A stretch of 64,000 nt of DNA from an uncultured Rhizobium sp. (GTDB lineage Bacteria > Pseudomonadota > Alphaproteobacteria > Rhizobiales > Rhizobiaceae): contig CAMFIF010000002.1 of NCBI GenBank assembly GCA_945952415.1, positions 248,001-312,000 of the forward strand. Reading direction: 5' to 3'. Below, one piece after another: positions 9,349 through 20,961 of the stretch (position 1 is its first letter; each line of letters opens with the position of its first letter). Below the pieces are notes generated by a model. That model was not told the DNA's origin. It saw only the letters and a program-made list of their open reading frames with translations, and did not search any database. The position numbers and the translations under genes are program-made.

Positions 9349-9430
9349 GATGACTTTACTCTCTCGCTCTCCGGCCGGGCCGGGACATTCATGTAAGACC
9401 GAACCGGCCCGAAGGGAAGAGCGAGAACGA

Positions 9431-10312
9431 TCAGATCAGGCCGGCATGCCTGAGCGCGGCGTCCATGGCGGCTTCGGTGGAGGCCTCAAGCGTCGACAGA
9501 AGCGGCGAGCGCACCTGACGGCTCATGCGGCCGAGCTTGGAGAGACCGTATTTCGCGCCGCAGACGCCCGGCTCCATGAAGACCGCCTTGTGGAGCGGCA
9601 TCAGCCGGTCCTGATAGGACAGCGCCTTGGCGTAATCGCCTGCCAGCGTCGCTTCCTGGAATTCAGCGCAGAGCTTCGGCGCCACATTTGCCGTAACCGA
9701 AATGCAGCCGACGCCGCCATGGGCATTGAAGCCGAGGGCGGTGGCATCTTCGCCGGAGAGCTGGATGAAATCCTTTCCGCATGTGGCGCGCTGTTCGGAA
9801 ACGCGCTCGATCTTGCCGGTCGCATCCTTGACGCCGACAATGTTTTTGTGCGCATGGGCAAGCGCGCCCATGGTTTCCGGCGACATGTCGATGACCGAGC
9901 GGCCCGGAATATTATAGATGATGATCGGCACGGAAACGGCTTCGGCAATCGCCTTGAAATGGGCAATCAGGCCCTTCTGGGTGGGCTTGTTGTAATAGGG
10001 CGTAACGACCAGCAGCGCATCGGCGCCGACCTTTTCCGCATGCTGGGCAAGCTCAATCGCCTCGCGGGTGTTGTTCGAGCCGGCACCGGCGATGACCGGC
10101 ACGCGCTTGGCGGCGACCTCGATGCAGATTTCCACCACGCGCTTGTGTTCCTGATGGGAAAGCGTGGGCGACTCGCCGGTGGTGCCAACCGGCACGACGC
10201 CATGGCTGCCTTCCGAAATCACCCAGTCCACATGGCTGGCGAAGGCCTTCTCATCGACAGCGCCCGTTTCCGTGAAGGGGGTAAGCAGTGCGGGGATCGA
10301 TCCCTTGAACAT
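9431..10312 (-). CDS. dapA: 4-hydroxy-tetrahydrodipicolinate synthase
   Basis: A 293-residue aldolase that condenses pyruvate with aspartate semialdehyde in lysine and diaminopimelate synthesis. The catalytic set is complete by comparison with the E. coli enzyme: T44/T45 in GTTGES, Y107 in VTPYYN, Y133 in IIYNIPGR and the Schiff-base K162 in GVKDATG. I chose the ATG at 10312 ([13 protein letters not shown]), which has CAGGAG about 8 bases upstream and gives normal family length; an ATG at 10366 would add 18 unlikely residues. Divergent from the lytic transglycosylase gene. Confidence 0.97.
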   Translation of the reverse strand: MFKGSIPALLTPFTETGAVDEKAFASHVDWVISEGSHGVVPVGTTGESPTLSHQEHKRVVEICIEVAAKRVPVIAGAGSNNTREAIELAQHAEKVGADALLVVTPYYNKPTQKGLIAHFKAIAEAVSVPIIIYNIPGRSVIDMSPETMGALAHAHKNIVGVKDATGKIERVSEQRATCGKDFIQLSGEDATALGFNAHGGVGCISVTANVAPKLCAEFQEATLAGDYAKALSYQDRLMPLHKAVFMEPGVCGAKYGLSKLGRMSRQVRSPLLSTLEASTEAAMDAALRHAGLI

Positions 10313-10656
10313 GGAACACTCCTGAAGCGGCCATGACGTGGAATTCGGCCGCATTTCACCTATCAAATTCCGCGCACCATAATGGCTGCATCAGGTCGAA
10401 ACAAGCAAGGAAGGAGCTGTTTTCGCCGCTTTTTTAGAGGATTGCGTCCGGCTGTACAAAGCGGGGATTCCGAAAAAAACAGAAGCCGGCACTAAGCTTT
10501 CGTTAACCGAACGAGCGCCAAATGAATGTTGGTGCAGCGCCGCTGCCCGCCCGCCCCCTTGGCTGACGCCCGGCGGAGCGGACCGCCAATGGCGCCTCGC
10601 CTTGAAGAATTCACCCTGTCTCCATATGTTGGAGACCAGACTTGCGAGCCTGAGAG
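10313..10656. other. Divergent intergenic region between dapA and the lytic transglycosylase
   Basis: About 340 bases without a gene. It must contain the promoters of dapA (minus) and the transglycosylase gene (plus). I see no clear RNA gene, operator or hairpin. Plus-strand frames here are short and the long antisense frame across it has no recognisable product. Confidence 0.5.
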
Positions 10657-12705
10657 ATGAAGAAGCTTCTTTCCCTTTCCCTTCTTGGCCTGATGCTGAT
10701 GGAGCCGGCTGCTCTCGCGGGTACGCTTGCCAAGAAGAAGAATGCTTCCTCCGCCCCCTCGCACGAGATCACCGGCGCCATTCCGCGCACGGAGAGCGGC
10801 GCGGCGAGCCCCCTTCTCAAGGCCGGTCTCGATGCGCTTTCGCGCGACGATATCAGCGAGGCGCTGGCGATCCGCGACCGGCTCCGGAGCAACAAACTCG
10901 ACCGGCATATTCTCACCTGGGCGATCGCCGTTTCCGGGGCGCCCGGCGTTCCTTCCTCCGAAATTGCCGAGGCGCAATCGGAGCTGAAGGGCTGGCCGGG
11001 GCTGGAGCGGCTGCGCGCGCTCTCCGAAAAGGCGCTCTACCGGGAAGACCCTTCGGCAGGTGACGTGATTGCCGCCTTCGGCGAAACCATGCCCGAAACG
11101 CCGGAGGGCGCCTACACGCTGGCCAAGGCACTTTTGGAAACCGGCAATCCCAAGCGCGCCGCCAAGATCTGGCGGAAGGTCTGGCGCGGCATGGTTTTCG
11201 ATCCGGCACTCGAGACCCGCGCGCTGAAATCGCTTTCGGGCCTGATGTCTGCGGCCGATCACAAGGCGCGCATGGATCTGCTGCTCTATCACGACCGCGT
11301 AAGCCAGGCGAAGCGTCTTTCCCAGCTGGGGCAGGCACAGAGCCTCTATGCCGCCTGGGCCGCCGTTCTCAGCAAATCGCCCCATGCGGCGAGCCTGCTG
11401 AAGGCAGTCGATGCCAGGTGGAAGAAGGACCCGGGCTATCTCTTTGCCCGCATTCAGTATAATCGCCGCCATGAAAACTGGCAGCAGGCGGCCACCCTGC
11501 TGGGCGCCATGCCGCGTGACAAGGACAGCCTGGTCGATCCCGGCGCCTGGTGGAACGAGCAGCGAATCGTCAGCCGCGGGCTGATGGACAAGGGGCAGCC
11601 GAAGGCGGCCTATCGGGTCGTGGCCGCTGAGGTGGCCGAGGAACAGGCGGACCAGGTGGAGGCCCAGTTCCATGCGGGCTGGTATGCGCTGCGCGCGCTG
11701 AAGGATCCGAACACGGCGGCCCAGCATTTCCGTGCCATCCTGAAGGCCTCGAACCGTCCGCTCTCCGTTTCGCGCGCCTATTACTGGCTTGGCCGTTCGG
11801 CGGAAGCGGCGGGCGATCCGGCCGCGAGCGACTATTATGGCAAGGCCGCCCGCCATCCCGCCACCTTCTACGGGCAGCTTGCCGCGGCGAAGCTGAAGCG
11901 GCAGACGCTGAATGTCTCCTACCCCTCCCCCGGCGCGGAAGATCGGGCACGGTTCCAATCCCGTGAAGCGGTTCAGGCGATTTCGCGCCTCGAAGCCGCC
12001 GGCCACGGACCCCGGGCGAAGAAACTTTACATGGCGCTTGCCGAACAGCTGGACAGCCCCGGCGAGCTGGCGCTGCTTGCCGCACGCGCCGAGAAATCCG
12101 GCAACCACCAGCTTTCGCTCAATATCGGCAAGACCGCCTATGGTCGGGGTATCGACGCCGCAGCGCTCGCCTTCCCGGTGGGCGTCATTCCGAAGAGCGC
12201 AAATATTTCCGGTTCCGGCAAGGCTCTGGCCTATGCCATTGCCCGGCAGGAGAGCGCTTTCAACCCGGCAGCGGTTTCGGCCGCCAATGCGCGCGGCCTG
12301 CTGCAGCTTCTTCCAAGCACCGCCAAGACCGTTGCCAAGCGCAATGGCATTGCCTTTTCGAAGGACCGCCTGACCAGCGATGCGGGCTATAATGCCACCC
12401 TCGGCGCCCATTATCTCGGCGAGCAGATCGACGCCTTCAACGGCTCCTACATCATGACTTTCATCGCCTATAATGCGGGACCGAAGCGCGTTCCCGAATG
12501 GATCGGCCGCTATGGCGATCCGCGCGGAAAGTCGGTGGAAGAGGTGGTGGACTGGATCGAGCGGATCCCCTTTACCGAAACGCGCAACTATGTGCAGCGC
12601 GTGATGGAAAATTACGAAGTGTACAAGAGCCGCCTCGGCCAGCGGGCAAGCATCGTGGAAGACCTGCGCTACGGCCGTTACGGCGCCGCAGCCTCGGCGG
12701 AGTGA
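10657..12705 (+). CDS. Soluble lytic murein transglycosylase (Slt-type)
   Basis: A 682-residue exported enzyme. A signal peptide (about 1-22, MKKLLSLSLLGLMLMEPAALAG) is followed by a long helical, TPR-like superhelix and a C-terminal SLT domain: AIARQESAFNPAAVSAANARG with catalytic glutamate E532, LLQLLPSTAK and later FIAYNAGPKRV. It should cleave the MurNAc-GlcNAc bond of peptidoglycan, forming 1,6-anhydro ends, in the periplasm. Domain order and length match the Slt70 family. It is divergent from dapA, which feeds the diaminopimelate used in the same wall; whether this matters is unknown. Confidence 0.95.
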   Translation: MKKLLSLSLLGLMLMEPAALAGTLAKKKNASSAPSHEITGAIPRTESGAASPLLKAGLDALSRDDISEALAIRDRLRSNKLDRHILTWAIAVSGAPGVPSSEIAEAQSELKGWPGLERLRALSEKALYREDPSAGDVIAAFGETMPETPEGAYTLAKALLETGNPKRAAKIWRKVWRGMVFDPALETRALKSLSGLMSAADHKARMDLLLYHDRVSQAKRLSQLGQAQSLYAAWAAVLSKSPHAASLLKAVDARWKKDPGYLFARIQYNRRHENWQQAATLLGAMPRDKDSLVDPGAWWNEQRIVSRGLMDKGQPKAAYRVVAAEVAEEQADQVEAQFHAGWYALRALKDPNTAAQHFRAILKASNRPLSVSRAYYWLGRSAEAAGDPAASDYYGKAARHPATFYGQLAAAKLKRQTLNVSYPSPGAEDRARFQSREAVQAISRLEAAGHGPRAKKLYMALAEQLDSPGELALLAARAEKSGNHQLSLNIGKTAYGRGIDAAALAFPVGVIPKSANISGSGKALAYAIARQESAFNPAAVSAANARGLLQLLPSTAKTVAKRNGIAFSKDRLTSDAGYNATLGAHYLGEQIDAFNGSYIMTFIAYNAGPKRVPEWIGRYGDPRGKSVEEVVDWIERIPFTETRNYVQRVMENYEVYKSRLGQRASIVEDLRYGRYGAAASAE

Positions 12706-12863
12706 CGTTATCGGGTTTAGGGGGACATGGGCCTGGTGTGTGATAACCGCCGGCCCCGACAAAGGCCACGATGGGTGCCGGCTTGTGGTTCCTTCCTGTC
12801 CGGCTCGATCCGTCGGAGATCCGCCCGCATTCTGGACCTGACACGGCAATGCTCTCCAATGCA

Positions 12864-12888
12864 AAAGGCCCGGCAATGCCGGGCCTTT
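12864..12888 (-). terminator. Terminator of the first porin gene
   Basis: Perfect 11-bp stem AAAGGCCCGGC/GCCGGGCCTTT with a 3-base loop, followed on the minus strand by TTTTGC, 21 bases past the porin stop codon. Nearly identical to the terminator of the second porin at 14369-14394. May also stop plus-strand transcription from the transglycosylase gene. Confidence 0.85.
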
Positions 12889-12908
12889 CGTCTGGCTTGG
12901 AAGCCCGA

Positions 12909-13853
12909 TCAGAAGGAGCGCTGCAGGCGGAAGTAGCCGGAAACGCTTTCGTCCTTGTTGTAGTTCAGGTCGAGCGAAGCAGCGAGGCCGCTGGTGATCT
13001 GGTAGCTGGTGAGCGCACCGACGAACCAGTTCTGCGTACCATCGAGCTTCTCGGACACCTGGAATTCCGGCATGAAGGTCAGCTGATCGCTGGCCTTGAC
13101 GGAATAGGCAGCGCCCACCGACCACTTGGTCTTGCCGGTATAGATGTTCTGGCCGTTGGACCACAGGCCGGCAACGGAGAGGCTGCCCGGGCCGGCATCT
13201 ACCGAAGCGATACCCTTGACGGCGCCGTTTTCGGCATCCGTATCGTATACGCCGATGAACTTTGCCTTCATCGGACCTGCGCCAGCGGAAATCTGGCCTT
13301 CGATGCCCACGCCATTGGAAGCTTCGCCGGTTTCGTCGAGGCCGAGGCCGATGCCGAAGCCATCGGCTTCATAGGTGTAGGACACCGCGTTGAACTTGGA
13401 CTTGTCGGCCCAGCCGGAGTTTTCACCGATACCAGCATCGAAGTAACCGGCAAAATAACCGGCCTTGAAACCGCCGAGCTGAAGATAGGCAGAGTCGATA
13501 GCGAAGGTATTGCCGGCGCCATCGTCATTGGTCGCCACGGCTTCGAAATAGCCGGTCAGCGTGCCAAGTTCGCTTTCGGATTTGCCGGTGACCTGAAGGT
13601 CAGCCTTGGTGGTGGCATCCCACTTGCGCTTGTCGTCAGCGCTGTTGATGCCGACGTTGAAGCGGACATAGCCGCCGATCTTGAGGCAGTTTTCGGTGCC
13701 GGGAATGTAGAAGAAGCCGGTGCCGAACGCGTCGCAAACCTTGACGTACTCGGCCGGCTCCGGCTCGGCGGCAACGATGGCATCGGCGGCCCGGGCGCCG
13801 GAAACGACGGCGAGCGCAGCTGCGGAGCCGAGGAGAAGGGTCTTGATGTTCAT
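12909..13853 (-). CDS. Outer-membrane porin (RopA/Porin_2 family), copy 1
   Basis: A 314-residue beta-barrel porin. It has a signal peptide cleaved after AVVSGARA, the rhizobial leader region ADAIVAAEPEPAEYVKVCDAFGTG, two cysteines (in VCDAF and NCLKIGG) that probably form a disulphide, alternating barrel strands, and a C-terminal LQRSF whose terminal phenylalanine is the BAM recognition signal. It should trimerise for passive uptake. GGAGGTC precedes the ATG. It is a paralogue of the gene at 14418-15428: the first ~60 residues are almost identical, the rest diverged, as expected for exposed loops. Shorter than the second copy by 22 residues. Confidence 0.93.
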   Translation of the reverse strand: MNIKTLLLGSAAALAVVSGARAADAIVAAEPEPAEYVKVCDAFGTGFFYIPGTENCLKIGGYVRFNVGINSADDKRKWDATTKADLQVTGKSESELGTLTGYFEAVATNDDGAGNTFAIDSAYLQLGGFKAGYFAGYFDAGIGENSGWADKSKFNAVSYTYEADGFGIGLGLDETGEASNGVGIEGQISAGAGPMKAKFIGVYDTDAENGAVKGIASVDAGPGSLSVAGLWSNGQNIYTGKTKWSVGAAYSVKASDQLTFMPEFQVSEKLDGTQNWFVGALTSYQITSGLAASLDLNYNKDESVSGYFRLQRSF

Positions 13854-14417
13854 TATGACCTCCAGTCACGTTGTCTGGCCCGCTTGCCGCCGGTTTCCCG
13901 GTAGCCCCCTGCGCGGGCCCATCTCTCAGTTTCAGAAGACCGGGCGTCTCGCCCCGCGTCTGGAGAGAAGGAAAACAAAGGTGAGGTCATCGCGCAATTT
14001 GGAATTGATTGAGCGATATATTTTTAAGCGATTTGTATTTTTAACGTGACTAACAAAACACACGAAATAATCATAATTTTCAAAGACATATGTTGTTTTT
14101 TGTATTCAGTTACAGCATCCTTAGATGGTTTTTTCGTGTTCGAACCCTCTATTTATCATCGTCAATATAATTTCTGGTTGTATTCACATATGCAACAGGG
14201 GGTTCCCGCCCTTACCGGGCGGCAGCGTCGCTTGAAAAGGGGAGACATGATGTCAGAGGGGCCGGAAAGGAGGGAAAAAGGCCGGCGGGGTGGGCTCATG
14301 CCCGGTAATGGTGGGGAATCAGAAGAAAGGCTTAATCACAGGAAGACTTGAAAAGGTTAACAAAAAGAAAAGGCCCGGCGATTGCCGGGCCTTTCCCTAA
14401 CCACTGCAGAGCAGGGA
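13854..14417. other. AT-rich region upstream of porin copy 1
   Basis: About 560 bases between the porins. It starts with the leader of copy 1, continues as markedly AT-rich DNA (13980-14200), which is the likely promoter and control region, and ends with the copy 2 terminator. A 101-codon plus-strand frame (14046-14351) is probably not a gene: unusual composition and no ribosome-binding site. Confidence 0.5.
14369..14394 (-). terminator. Terminator of the second porin gene
   Basis: Perfect 11-bp stem AAAGGCCCGGC/GCCGGGCCTTT with a 4-base loop, followed on the minus strand by TTTTCTTTTTG; 24 bases past the porin stop codon. The arms are identical to those of the terminator at 12864-12888. Confidence 0.92.
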
Positions 14418-15428
14418 TTAGAAGGAGCGCTGGATGCGGAGCATGCCGCCCCACTTGTCGTCGCCCACGCCCGGACGGAGGTAGTCGACTTCCGGGGTTA
14501 CGGTGAAGCCAGAAGCAACCGTGAAGGCTACGTTGGCAACAGCAGCGAAGTTTTCGCCGTCGTCGTAGGACAGCTGAGCGTTCAGCTTGGCGCTGTCGGA
14601 GAGAGCAGCCGAGAAGCCGCCCCAAACAGCCCAGTCACCTTCCCAGGTGGCGTAGTTGTTCTTGGCAGAGCCGTCGGTGTTCCAGCCACCCATTACGAAG
14701 ACGTCAACGCCGCCGAAGGAGCCGTCAACGCGAGCCTTGATTGCGCCTTCTTCAGCAGCTTCGTCGTAACCGCCAACGAGGCCGACGCCGAAGGTGCCGT
14801 TGTTGTAGCCAACGCCTGCTACGACGTTCGGCATGTAGCCAGAGCCAGCGCCGTTGTCGTTTTCGAGAGCGGCAGCGATCTTGAAGCCGTTGCCGGCGTC
14901 ATAGGTGTACTGGATCAGGTGCGTGCCGTACGGGCCTTCCTGTACCAGGTCGTCCTGGATCACGTTACCAGCGTAGCCGGTGAACTGGGTGAACAGCGAG
15001 TCGGTGTAACCGACGAGCAGGCCGCCGAGCTCGATGTAAGCGTGGTCGAGGTTGGTCTTGGTCGAGGAGCCGTTGTCGTTGTTGAAGTTGACTTCAGCGT
15101 AGGTCTTCAGGGCGCCGTATTCGGTGTCAGCAGCCGTGGAAACCTTCAGACGGAACTGAGCGCGCTTGGCCCATGCGTCGCCGTTGCCATCGCGGTCGGT
15201 GTCGAGGCCGAGCAGGTCGCCGCCCTTGATGTCGTAACGGATGTGGCCGCCGATCTTGAGGCAGGTTTCGGTGCCCGGGATGTAGAAGTAGCCGGTGCCG
15301 AATGCGTCGCAAACCTTTACATATTCAGCCGGTTCCGGCTCAGCAGCTACGATCGCGTCAGCGGCGTGTGCGCCAGATACTACAGCGAGAGCTGCAGCGG
15401 AGCCGAGGAGAAGGCTCTTGATGTTCAT
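14418..15428 (-). CDS. Outer-membrane porin (RopA/Porin_2 family), copy 2
   Basis: A 336-residue porin with signal peptide ending SGAHA, the same ADAIVAAEPEPAEYVKVCDAFGTG leader, the cysteine pair, about sixteen amphipathic strands and C-terminal RIQRSF for BAM-dependent insertion. ATG at 15428 was chosen because GGAGGTC lies 5-10 bases upstream and the signal peptide begins there; a reading to 15548 would add 40 residues of leader DNA. Codon use is strongly biased (consistent GGC, AAC, GTC, GCT), suggesting high expression. Downstream neighbour copy 1 has its own control region, so the two are separate units. Confidence 0.95.
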   Translation of the reverse strand: MNIKSLLLGSAAALAVVSGAHAADAIVAAEPEPAEYVKVCDAFGTGYFYIPGTETCLKIGGHIRYDIKGGDLLGLDTDRDGNGDAWAKRAQFRLKVSTAADTEYGALKTYAEVNFNNDNGSSTKTNLDHAYIELGGLLVGYTDSLFTQFTGYAGNVIQDDLVQEGPYGTHLIQYTYDAGNGFKIAAALENDNGAGSGYMPNVVAGVGYNNGTFGVGLVGGYDEAAEEGAIKARVDGSFGGVDVFVMGGWNTDGSAKNNYATWEGDWAVWGGFSAALSDSAKLNAQLSYDDGENFAAVANVAFTVASGFTVTPEVDYLRPGVGDDKWGGMLRIQRSF

Positions 15429-16045
15429 GTTTGACCTCCAGTCAAGTTGTCTTTGGGTCTGGGTTCTTCGCCGCGCGAGCAGCGTTCCCTGCCCCAGTCC
15501 CGTTGAATTAGAAGACGGACGATCCACCGCCTCGCTTCTGGGATGCACAATATATAACCGTTATTGTCGTGCAACATTCATCTGGAGCGCAGTGATTGTT
15601 TAAAATGCTTATGGAACTGACATGTTGCGAAAAGAACACAAACGGGCCCAGCGGATCGCGATTTTGTTAACCTTTCGTTAAGAAACGCAGTAAAATCAAC
15701 ACTTAAGCACTTGGGCTCGCTTAACGGGACAGCCACAAAGCCGGCGCAAATGCGCCGAATTCGTCCAATTTCGAGACAGGCATTGCTCTCCTTCCAGCGA
15801 GGGTTGTCCACCGCCCGGGATGACGGGAGCATGACGGAGACACTCTGCGACGCCCGCCGGCGGGGCGATTCCCCAGACGATTCTTCCGGCCGCGAATCTG
15901 ACCGATTGGCATAGCGGGTTGCCGGCTGCGGGTTGGTCCCTTCAGGCGCGGATGTCTTTTCGGGGAGATTTTGCCCGTGCACGGAATTCGCTCCGCTTTT
16001 GGGTTGATTAAGCCAGCGAAGTTCTTTATCAGCGCACTCGTGGCT
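15429..16045. other. Region upstream of porin copy 2, up to the tRNA gene
   Basis: About 620 bases without a gene. Next to the porin is a leader in which 20 of 21 bases (15431-15452) match the leader of copy 1. An inverted repeat ACAATA-N9-TATTGT is at 15547-15567 and could be an operator or overlap the promoter. AT-rich DNA follows to about 15710; 15715-16045 shows nothing recognisable beyond the probable tRNA promoter. Confidence 0.5.
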
Positions 16046-16136
16046 GGAGAGGTGGCCGAGTGGTCGAAGGCGCTCCCCTGCTAAGGGAGTATACCCCTAA
16101 AGGGTATCGAGGGTTCGAATCCCTTCTTCTCCGCCA
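16046..16136 (+). tRNA. tRNA-Ser, anticodon GCU
   Basis: The 91-base gene folds as a class II tRNA: acceptor GGAGAGG pairs with CTTCTCC (one G-T), anticodon arm CTCCC-CTGCTAA-GGGAG gives anticodon GCT for AGC/AGU codons, a long variable arm TACCCCTAAAGGGTA identifies serine, and GGTTCGAATCC is the T arm. Discriminator G and CCA are encoded. Confidence 0.97.
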
Positions 16137-16369
16137 CCGATATCCCCCCTGAAATTTCACAGTAATGTGCGCTTCGCGCGATCAGTCTTTATTTCGCTAT
16201 GGCGGGTGAAGAGTTTTTAAAGGCAAGCGCGCCACAGTCTGGCCTGCGCTTGTCGGTCCCTCTTCGTCATTTCGCGCCCTTTATATTCCGAGGCGGCACA
16301 CGGCATGCGCCTTTGGCCTGTTTACGCTCTTTGGCCGATCATCAGGATCGGCAGATTAGGTGCCTTGCC

Positions 16370-17296
16370 ATGACCATCGATATTCGAATCGAAAAGGCAG
16401 ATGAACTCGATGCCCGGCATACGGCCGATCTGGCCCGCGCCGCCTTCGGCAAGGGCGGACCGGAACTTTCGGCGGAGAGATTCGCCTGGACCTATCGCGA
16501 GGGCTATCCGTGGGCGACGCTGGTTTCAGCCTATTCGGAGGGTCAGAAGGTCGGCCAGCTCGCGGGTCTCTACAAGACCGTAGCGCTTGAAGGGGAATCC
16601 CATCGCGCGGCGGAACTGGTCGATCTCTTCGTCGCACCGGCCTTTCGCAGCTTTCAGGGGGCCAGCAATCTCTACAAGGAACTACGCAGGGCTGCGACCG
16701 CCGAAGGGGCGAAGCTCATCTATGCCTATGCCAATGATGCGGCCTCGCTGCTCAACAAGCGATTCTTCAAGATGGAAGAGCTGACCCCCCTGCCGGCGCG
16801 CATCGGCTTTTCACTCGGTTTCACCGCCGGGCATGGGGTTACCGTTCTGGATGATGCAGCGGCCATTGCCGCCCTTCATGCGGAATTCGAAGCAGGCGGG
16901 GCGCCGGGCGGCGTGGCCTGGAGCGAAGAGGCCTTTCGCCGCCGCATCAGCTCGCCGGTCTTCCGCTATGTCTGCGCGACGGACGGGGACTGCGCGGTGC
17001 TTGCCTCGCCGCGACTCATCCGCTCCGTTCCGATTCTCCTGATTTGCGCCACCTTTTCGCGGGCCGGCCACCGCGTCCGGCCCGGTGCGCTCGATGCGCT
17101 GCTGGCCCGTCTCTGCCGGACAACGGGCCGTCCTCTTTATCTTTATGTCGGCTGGAACGATCAGATCGGCTTCGACCGGGGCTTTGCCCTGCCGCCCAGG
17201 GCGCTGGGGGGCAAATTCATCATGCAGTCGAATTTCCTCAACAGCCGGCGCGCCCAGATCGGCCGATTCGAACTTCTGGATGTGGATTACGGTTAA
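16370..17296 (+). CDS. GNAT-like acetyltransferase protein
   Basis: A 308-residue protein. The N-terminal half resembles GNAT acyltransferases: MTIDIRIEKADELDARHTADLARAAFG, then GQLAGLYKTVALEGESHRAAELVDLFVAPAFRSFQGASNLYKELRRAA, a V-x-P-x-x-R-x-x-G-type acyl-CoA loop with a phenylalanine/glutamine substitution, and IYAYANDAASLLNKRFF. The C-terminal half has no feature I recognise. Start at 16370 fits where similarity begins; the frame is open back to 16199 but that part looks like leader DNA. The substrate is unknown. Confidence 0.7.
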   Translation: MTIDIRIEKADELDARHTADLARAAFGKGGPELSAERFAWTYREGYPWATLVSAYSEGQKVGQLAGLYKTVALEGESHRAAELVDLFVAPAFRSFQGASNLYKELRRAATAEGAKLIYAYANDAASLLNKRFFKMEELTPLPARIGFSLGFTAGHGVTVLDDAAAIAALHAEFEAGGAPGGVAWSEEAFRRRISSPVFRYVCATDGDCAVLASPRLIRSVPILLICATFSRAGHRVRPGALDALLARLCRTTGRPLYLYVGWNDQIGFDRGFALPPRALGGKFIMQSNFLNSRRAQIGRFELLDVDYG

Positions 17297-17332
17297 GTGG
17301 GCCAAGGCGCGCGCCTCATGCCGCCGTTGCGG

Positions 17333-17494
17333 CTAGAGGGCGCCCATCAGCCACAGGACGAAGACGCTCAGCACCTCCAGCCACAGGATCACGAAAACGA
17401 AAATGGCGGCATGGGCCACATTGCCGCCGCGCATGAGAATCAGCAGCGCGCCAAAATTGGCAAAGAGGACCAGCAGGAAGGTTACGAGAAACAT
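17333..17494 (-). CDS. Small hypothetical membrane protein
   Basis: A 53-residue protein made almost wholly of two hydrophobic segments (about 2-21 and 29-50) joined by MRGGNVAHAA. The ATG at 17494 has a good ribosome-binding site, GGAGGAGG, 8 bases upstream, which is the main reason to accept it and this start. It converges on the acetyltransferase gene with 36 bases between. Function unknown; no family recognised. Confidence 0.55.
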   Translation of the reverse strand: MFLVTFLLVLFANFGALLILMRGGNVAHAAIFVFVILWLEVLSVFVLWLMGAL

Positions 17495-17988
17495 GATGGA
17501 GCCTCCTCCAAGGGTCTGGAGGTCATAAAGATCGGTTCCGGGCTTTCCGAAACGGGTGCGGTGAAAGCTTCCCTGCAGGCAGGCGCAGCCGAGCATCGCG
17601 CCCGGACAGGGACCCGGCACGCGATTATGGGCCGAAATGCGGCCACGCCCTCGCTCTACAACAAGCCCGTTCCGGCCTTCGCTCCGTGCGGAGAGCGGGA
17701 TTGGGGTTTGCGGGCTGCGCCTCCGGTTTCAGGTCAGGCATGAAGAAGGGGCAAGGACATGGGCCGCCCGGATGGAGCGGGATGCCCTTTACCCCCTATT
17801 CCTGCCGCTACACCTGTTCTTTCCCTCGGGCCTGCATCTTGTTCGGCTGTGAATCACAATGCATAAATCAAATCCTTCAAAAGGCGGAGCGCCCCGGCAG
17901 GCGCGCCGCTTCAGTGGTGTAAATCTGCGAACACGGAAAGGAATAAAACCGTTTTCTGTTTTTGTAAAGTAGAATTCGGTTTTATTGA
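17495..17988. other. Gene-free region upstream of the first CI-like regulator
   Basis: About 490 bases. The last 150 are AT-rich and lead into the regulator operator at 17942-17986. The remainder holds short open frames without ribosome-binding sites; I see no RNA gene or mobile element. Confidence 0.45.
17942..17986. promoter_or_regulatory. Inverted repeat next to the first CI-like regulator (putative operator)
   Basis: Perfect 10-bp arms AATAAAACCG (17942-17951) and CGGTTTTATT (17977-17986) separated by 25 AT-rich bases and ending two bases before the start codon at 17989. The left arm also overlaps a small palindrome AAAACcGTTTT. The position suggests autoregulation by the adjacent HTH protein; this is inference. 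Confidence 0.55.
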
Positions 17989-18519
17989 GTGTCCTTGGCT
18001 AGACCCGAAACAGAACCCCGCACGCCATTGGCCAGGCGTCTGCGTGAATTCAGGCGGTTGAACGGCGATCCGGATCGGGCAGAATTTGCGGCAAGTCTCG
18101 GGGTCGCCAAGAGCACGCTTGCCTCCTATGAGCGGGGGGAGAGCGAGCCGGTCGCCTCGGTGCTGGTGGCCTATCGCGATCGTCATGGGGCGAGCCTTTC
18201 CTGGCTGCTTGCCGGAGAGGGAGAGGTTTTTGTCCGCCGCGAGCTGGCACCGCCCCCATCCCGGCCCATCGATCCCGCGCTGCTCGAGCGGCTCTTCGAG
18301 ACGCTCGAGACCCTTCATGCGGAAGCGGGACGCCCCTCTTCAACAGCCAGCCTTGCCCGGCAGGCGGCCCATCTGCACAATATGCTGATCGAGAAAATCC
18401 GTGACGTCAGGGACGAGCTGGTGGTGCAGGCCGTCATACCCGCCCTTGCCCGCAGCCTCATGGAAATGCCCATCGCGGCAGAGACCGAGCCGATGCCCGC
18501 ACGGCAGAACGCCTCCTGA
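17989..18519 (+). CDS. CI-like helix-turn-helix regulator, copy 1
   Basis: A 176-residue protein with an N-terminal XRE/CI-type HTH (about 12-75: RREFAASLGVAKSTLASYERGESEP-like core, then LSWLLAGEGEVF, the end typical of phage CI repressor HTH domains) and a helical tail of about 95 residues with no S24 peptidase. It is paralogous to the gene at 22466-22969 over both parts. The GTG at 17989 is given; a TTG two codons later (17995) would start MARPETEPRTPL, matching the paralogue's MARPEKPRTAL, and is a strong alternative. No good ribosome-binding site precedes either. It converges on katG. Confidence 0.8.
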   Translation: MSLARPETEPRTPLARRLREFRRLNGDPDRAEFAASLGVAKSTLASYERGESEPVASVLVAYRDRHGASLSWLLAGEGEVFVRRELAPPPSRPIDPALLERLFETLETLHAEAGRPSSTASLARQAAHLHNMLIEKIRDVRDELVVQAVIPALARSLMEMPIAAETEPMPARQNAS

Positions 18520-18580
18520 GCGGCGGGGCGAATCGCGGCCCCTCCTCTCGATCCGGACTTTTCGCCAACCTCCCCATGCA

Positions 18581-18614
18581 AAAACCCGCCCTGCCGGAAG
18601 ACAGGGCGGGTTTT
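18581..18614. terminator. Bidirectional terminator between the CI-like gene and katG
   Basis: Perfect 13-bp stem AAAACCCGCCCTG/CAGGGCGGGTTTT with an 8-base loop, 21 bases past the katG stop codon and about 60 past the CI-like gene. The A and T ends let it work both ways. Confidence 0.9.
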
Positions 18615-18635
18615 CTGACATGAGCCCGGCTTCGA

Positions 18636-20961
<2,326 letters not shown>

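Noticed and set aside
10492..13164. Very long open frame (about 890 codons) on the minus strand opposite the lytic transglycosylase gene
   Set aside because: It is antisense to a clear gene in GC-rich DNA, has low-complexity arginine/glycine-rich content and no recognisable domain; similar antisense frames occur opposite katG, iolC, mtkA/mtkB and the opp genes.
14046..14351. 101-codon plus-strand frame in the AT-rich gap between the porins
   Set aside because: No ribosome-binding site, sharp change of composition halfway, and no family resemblance; the region is better explained as the porin control region.
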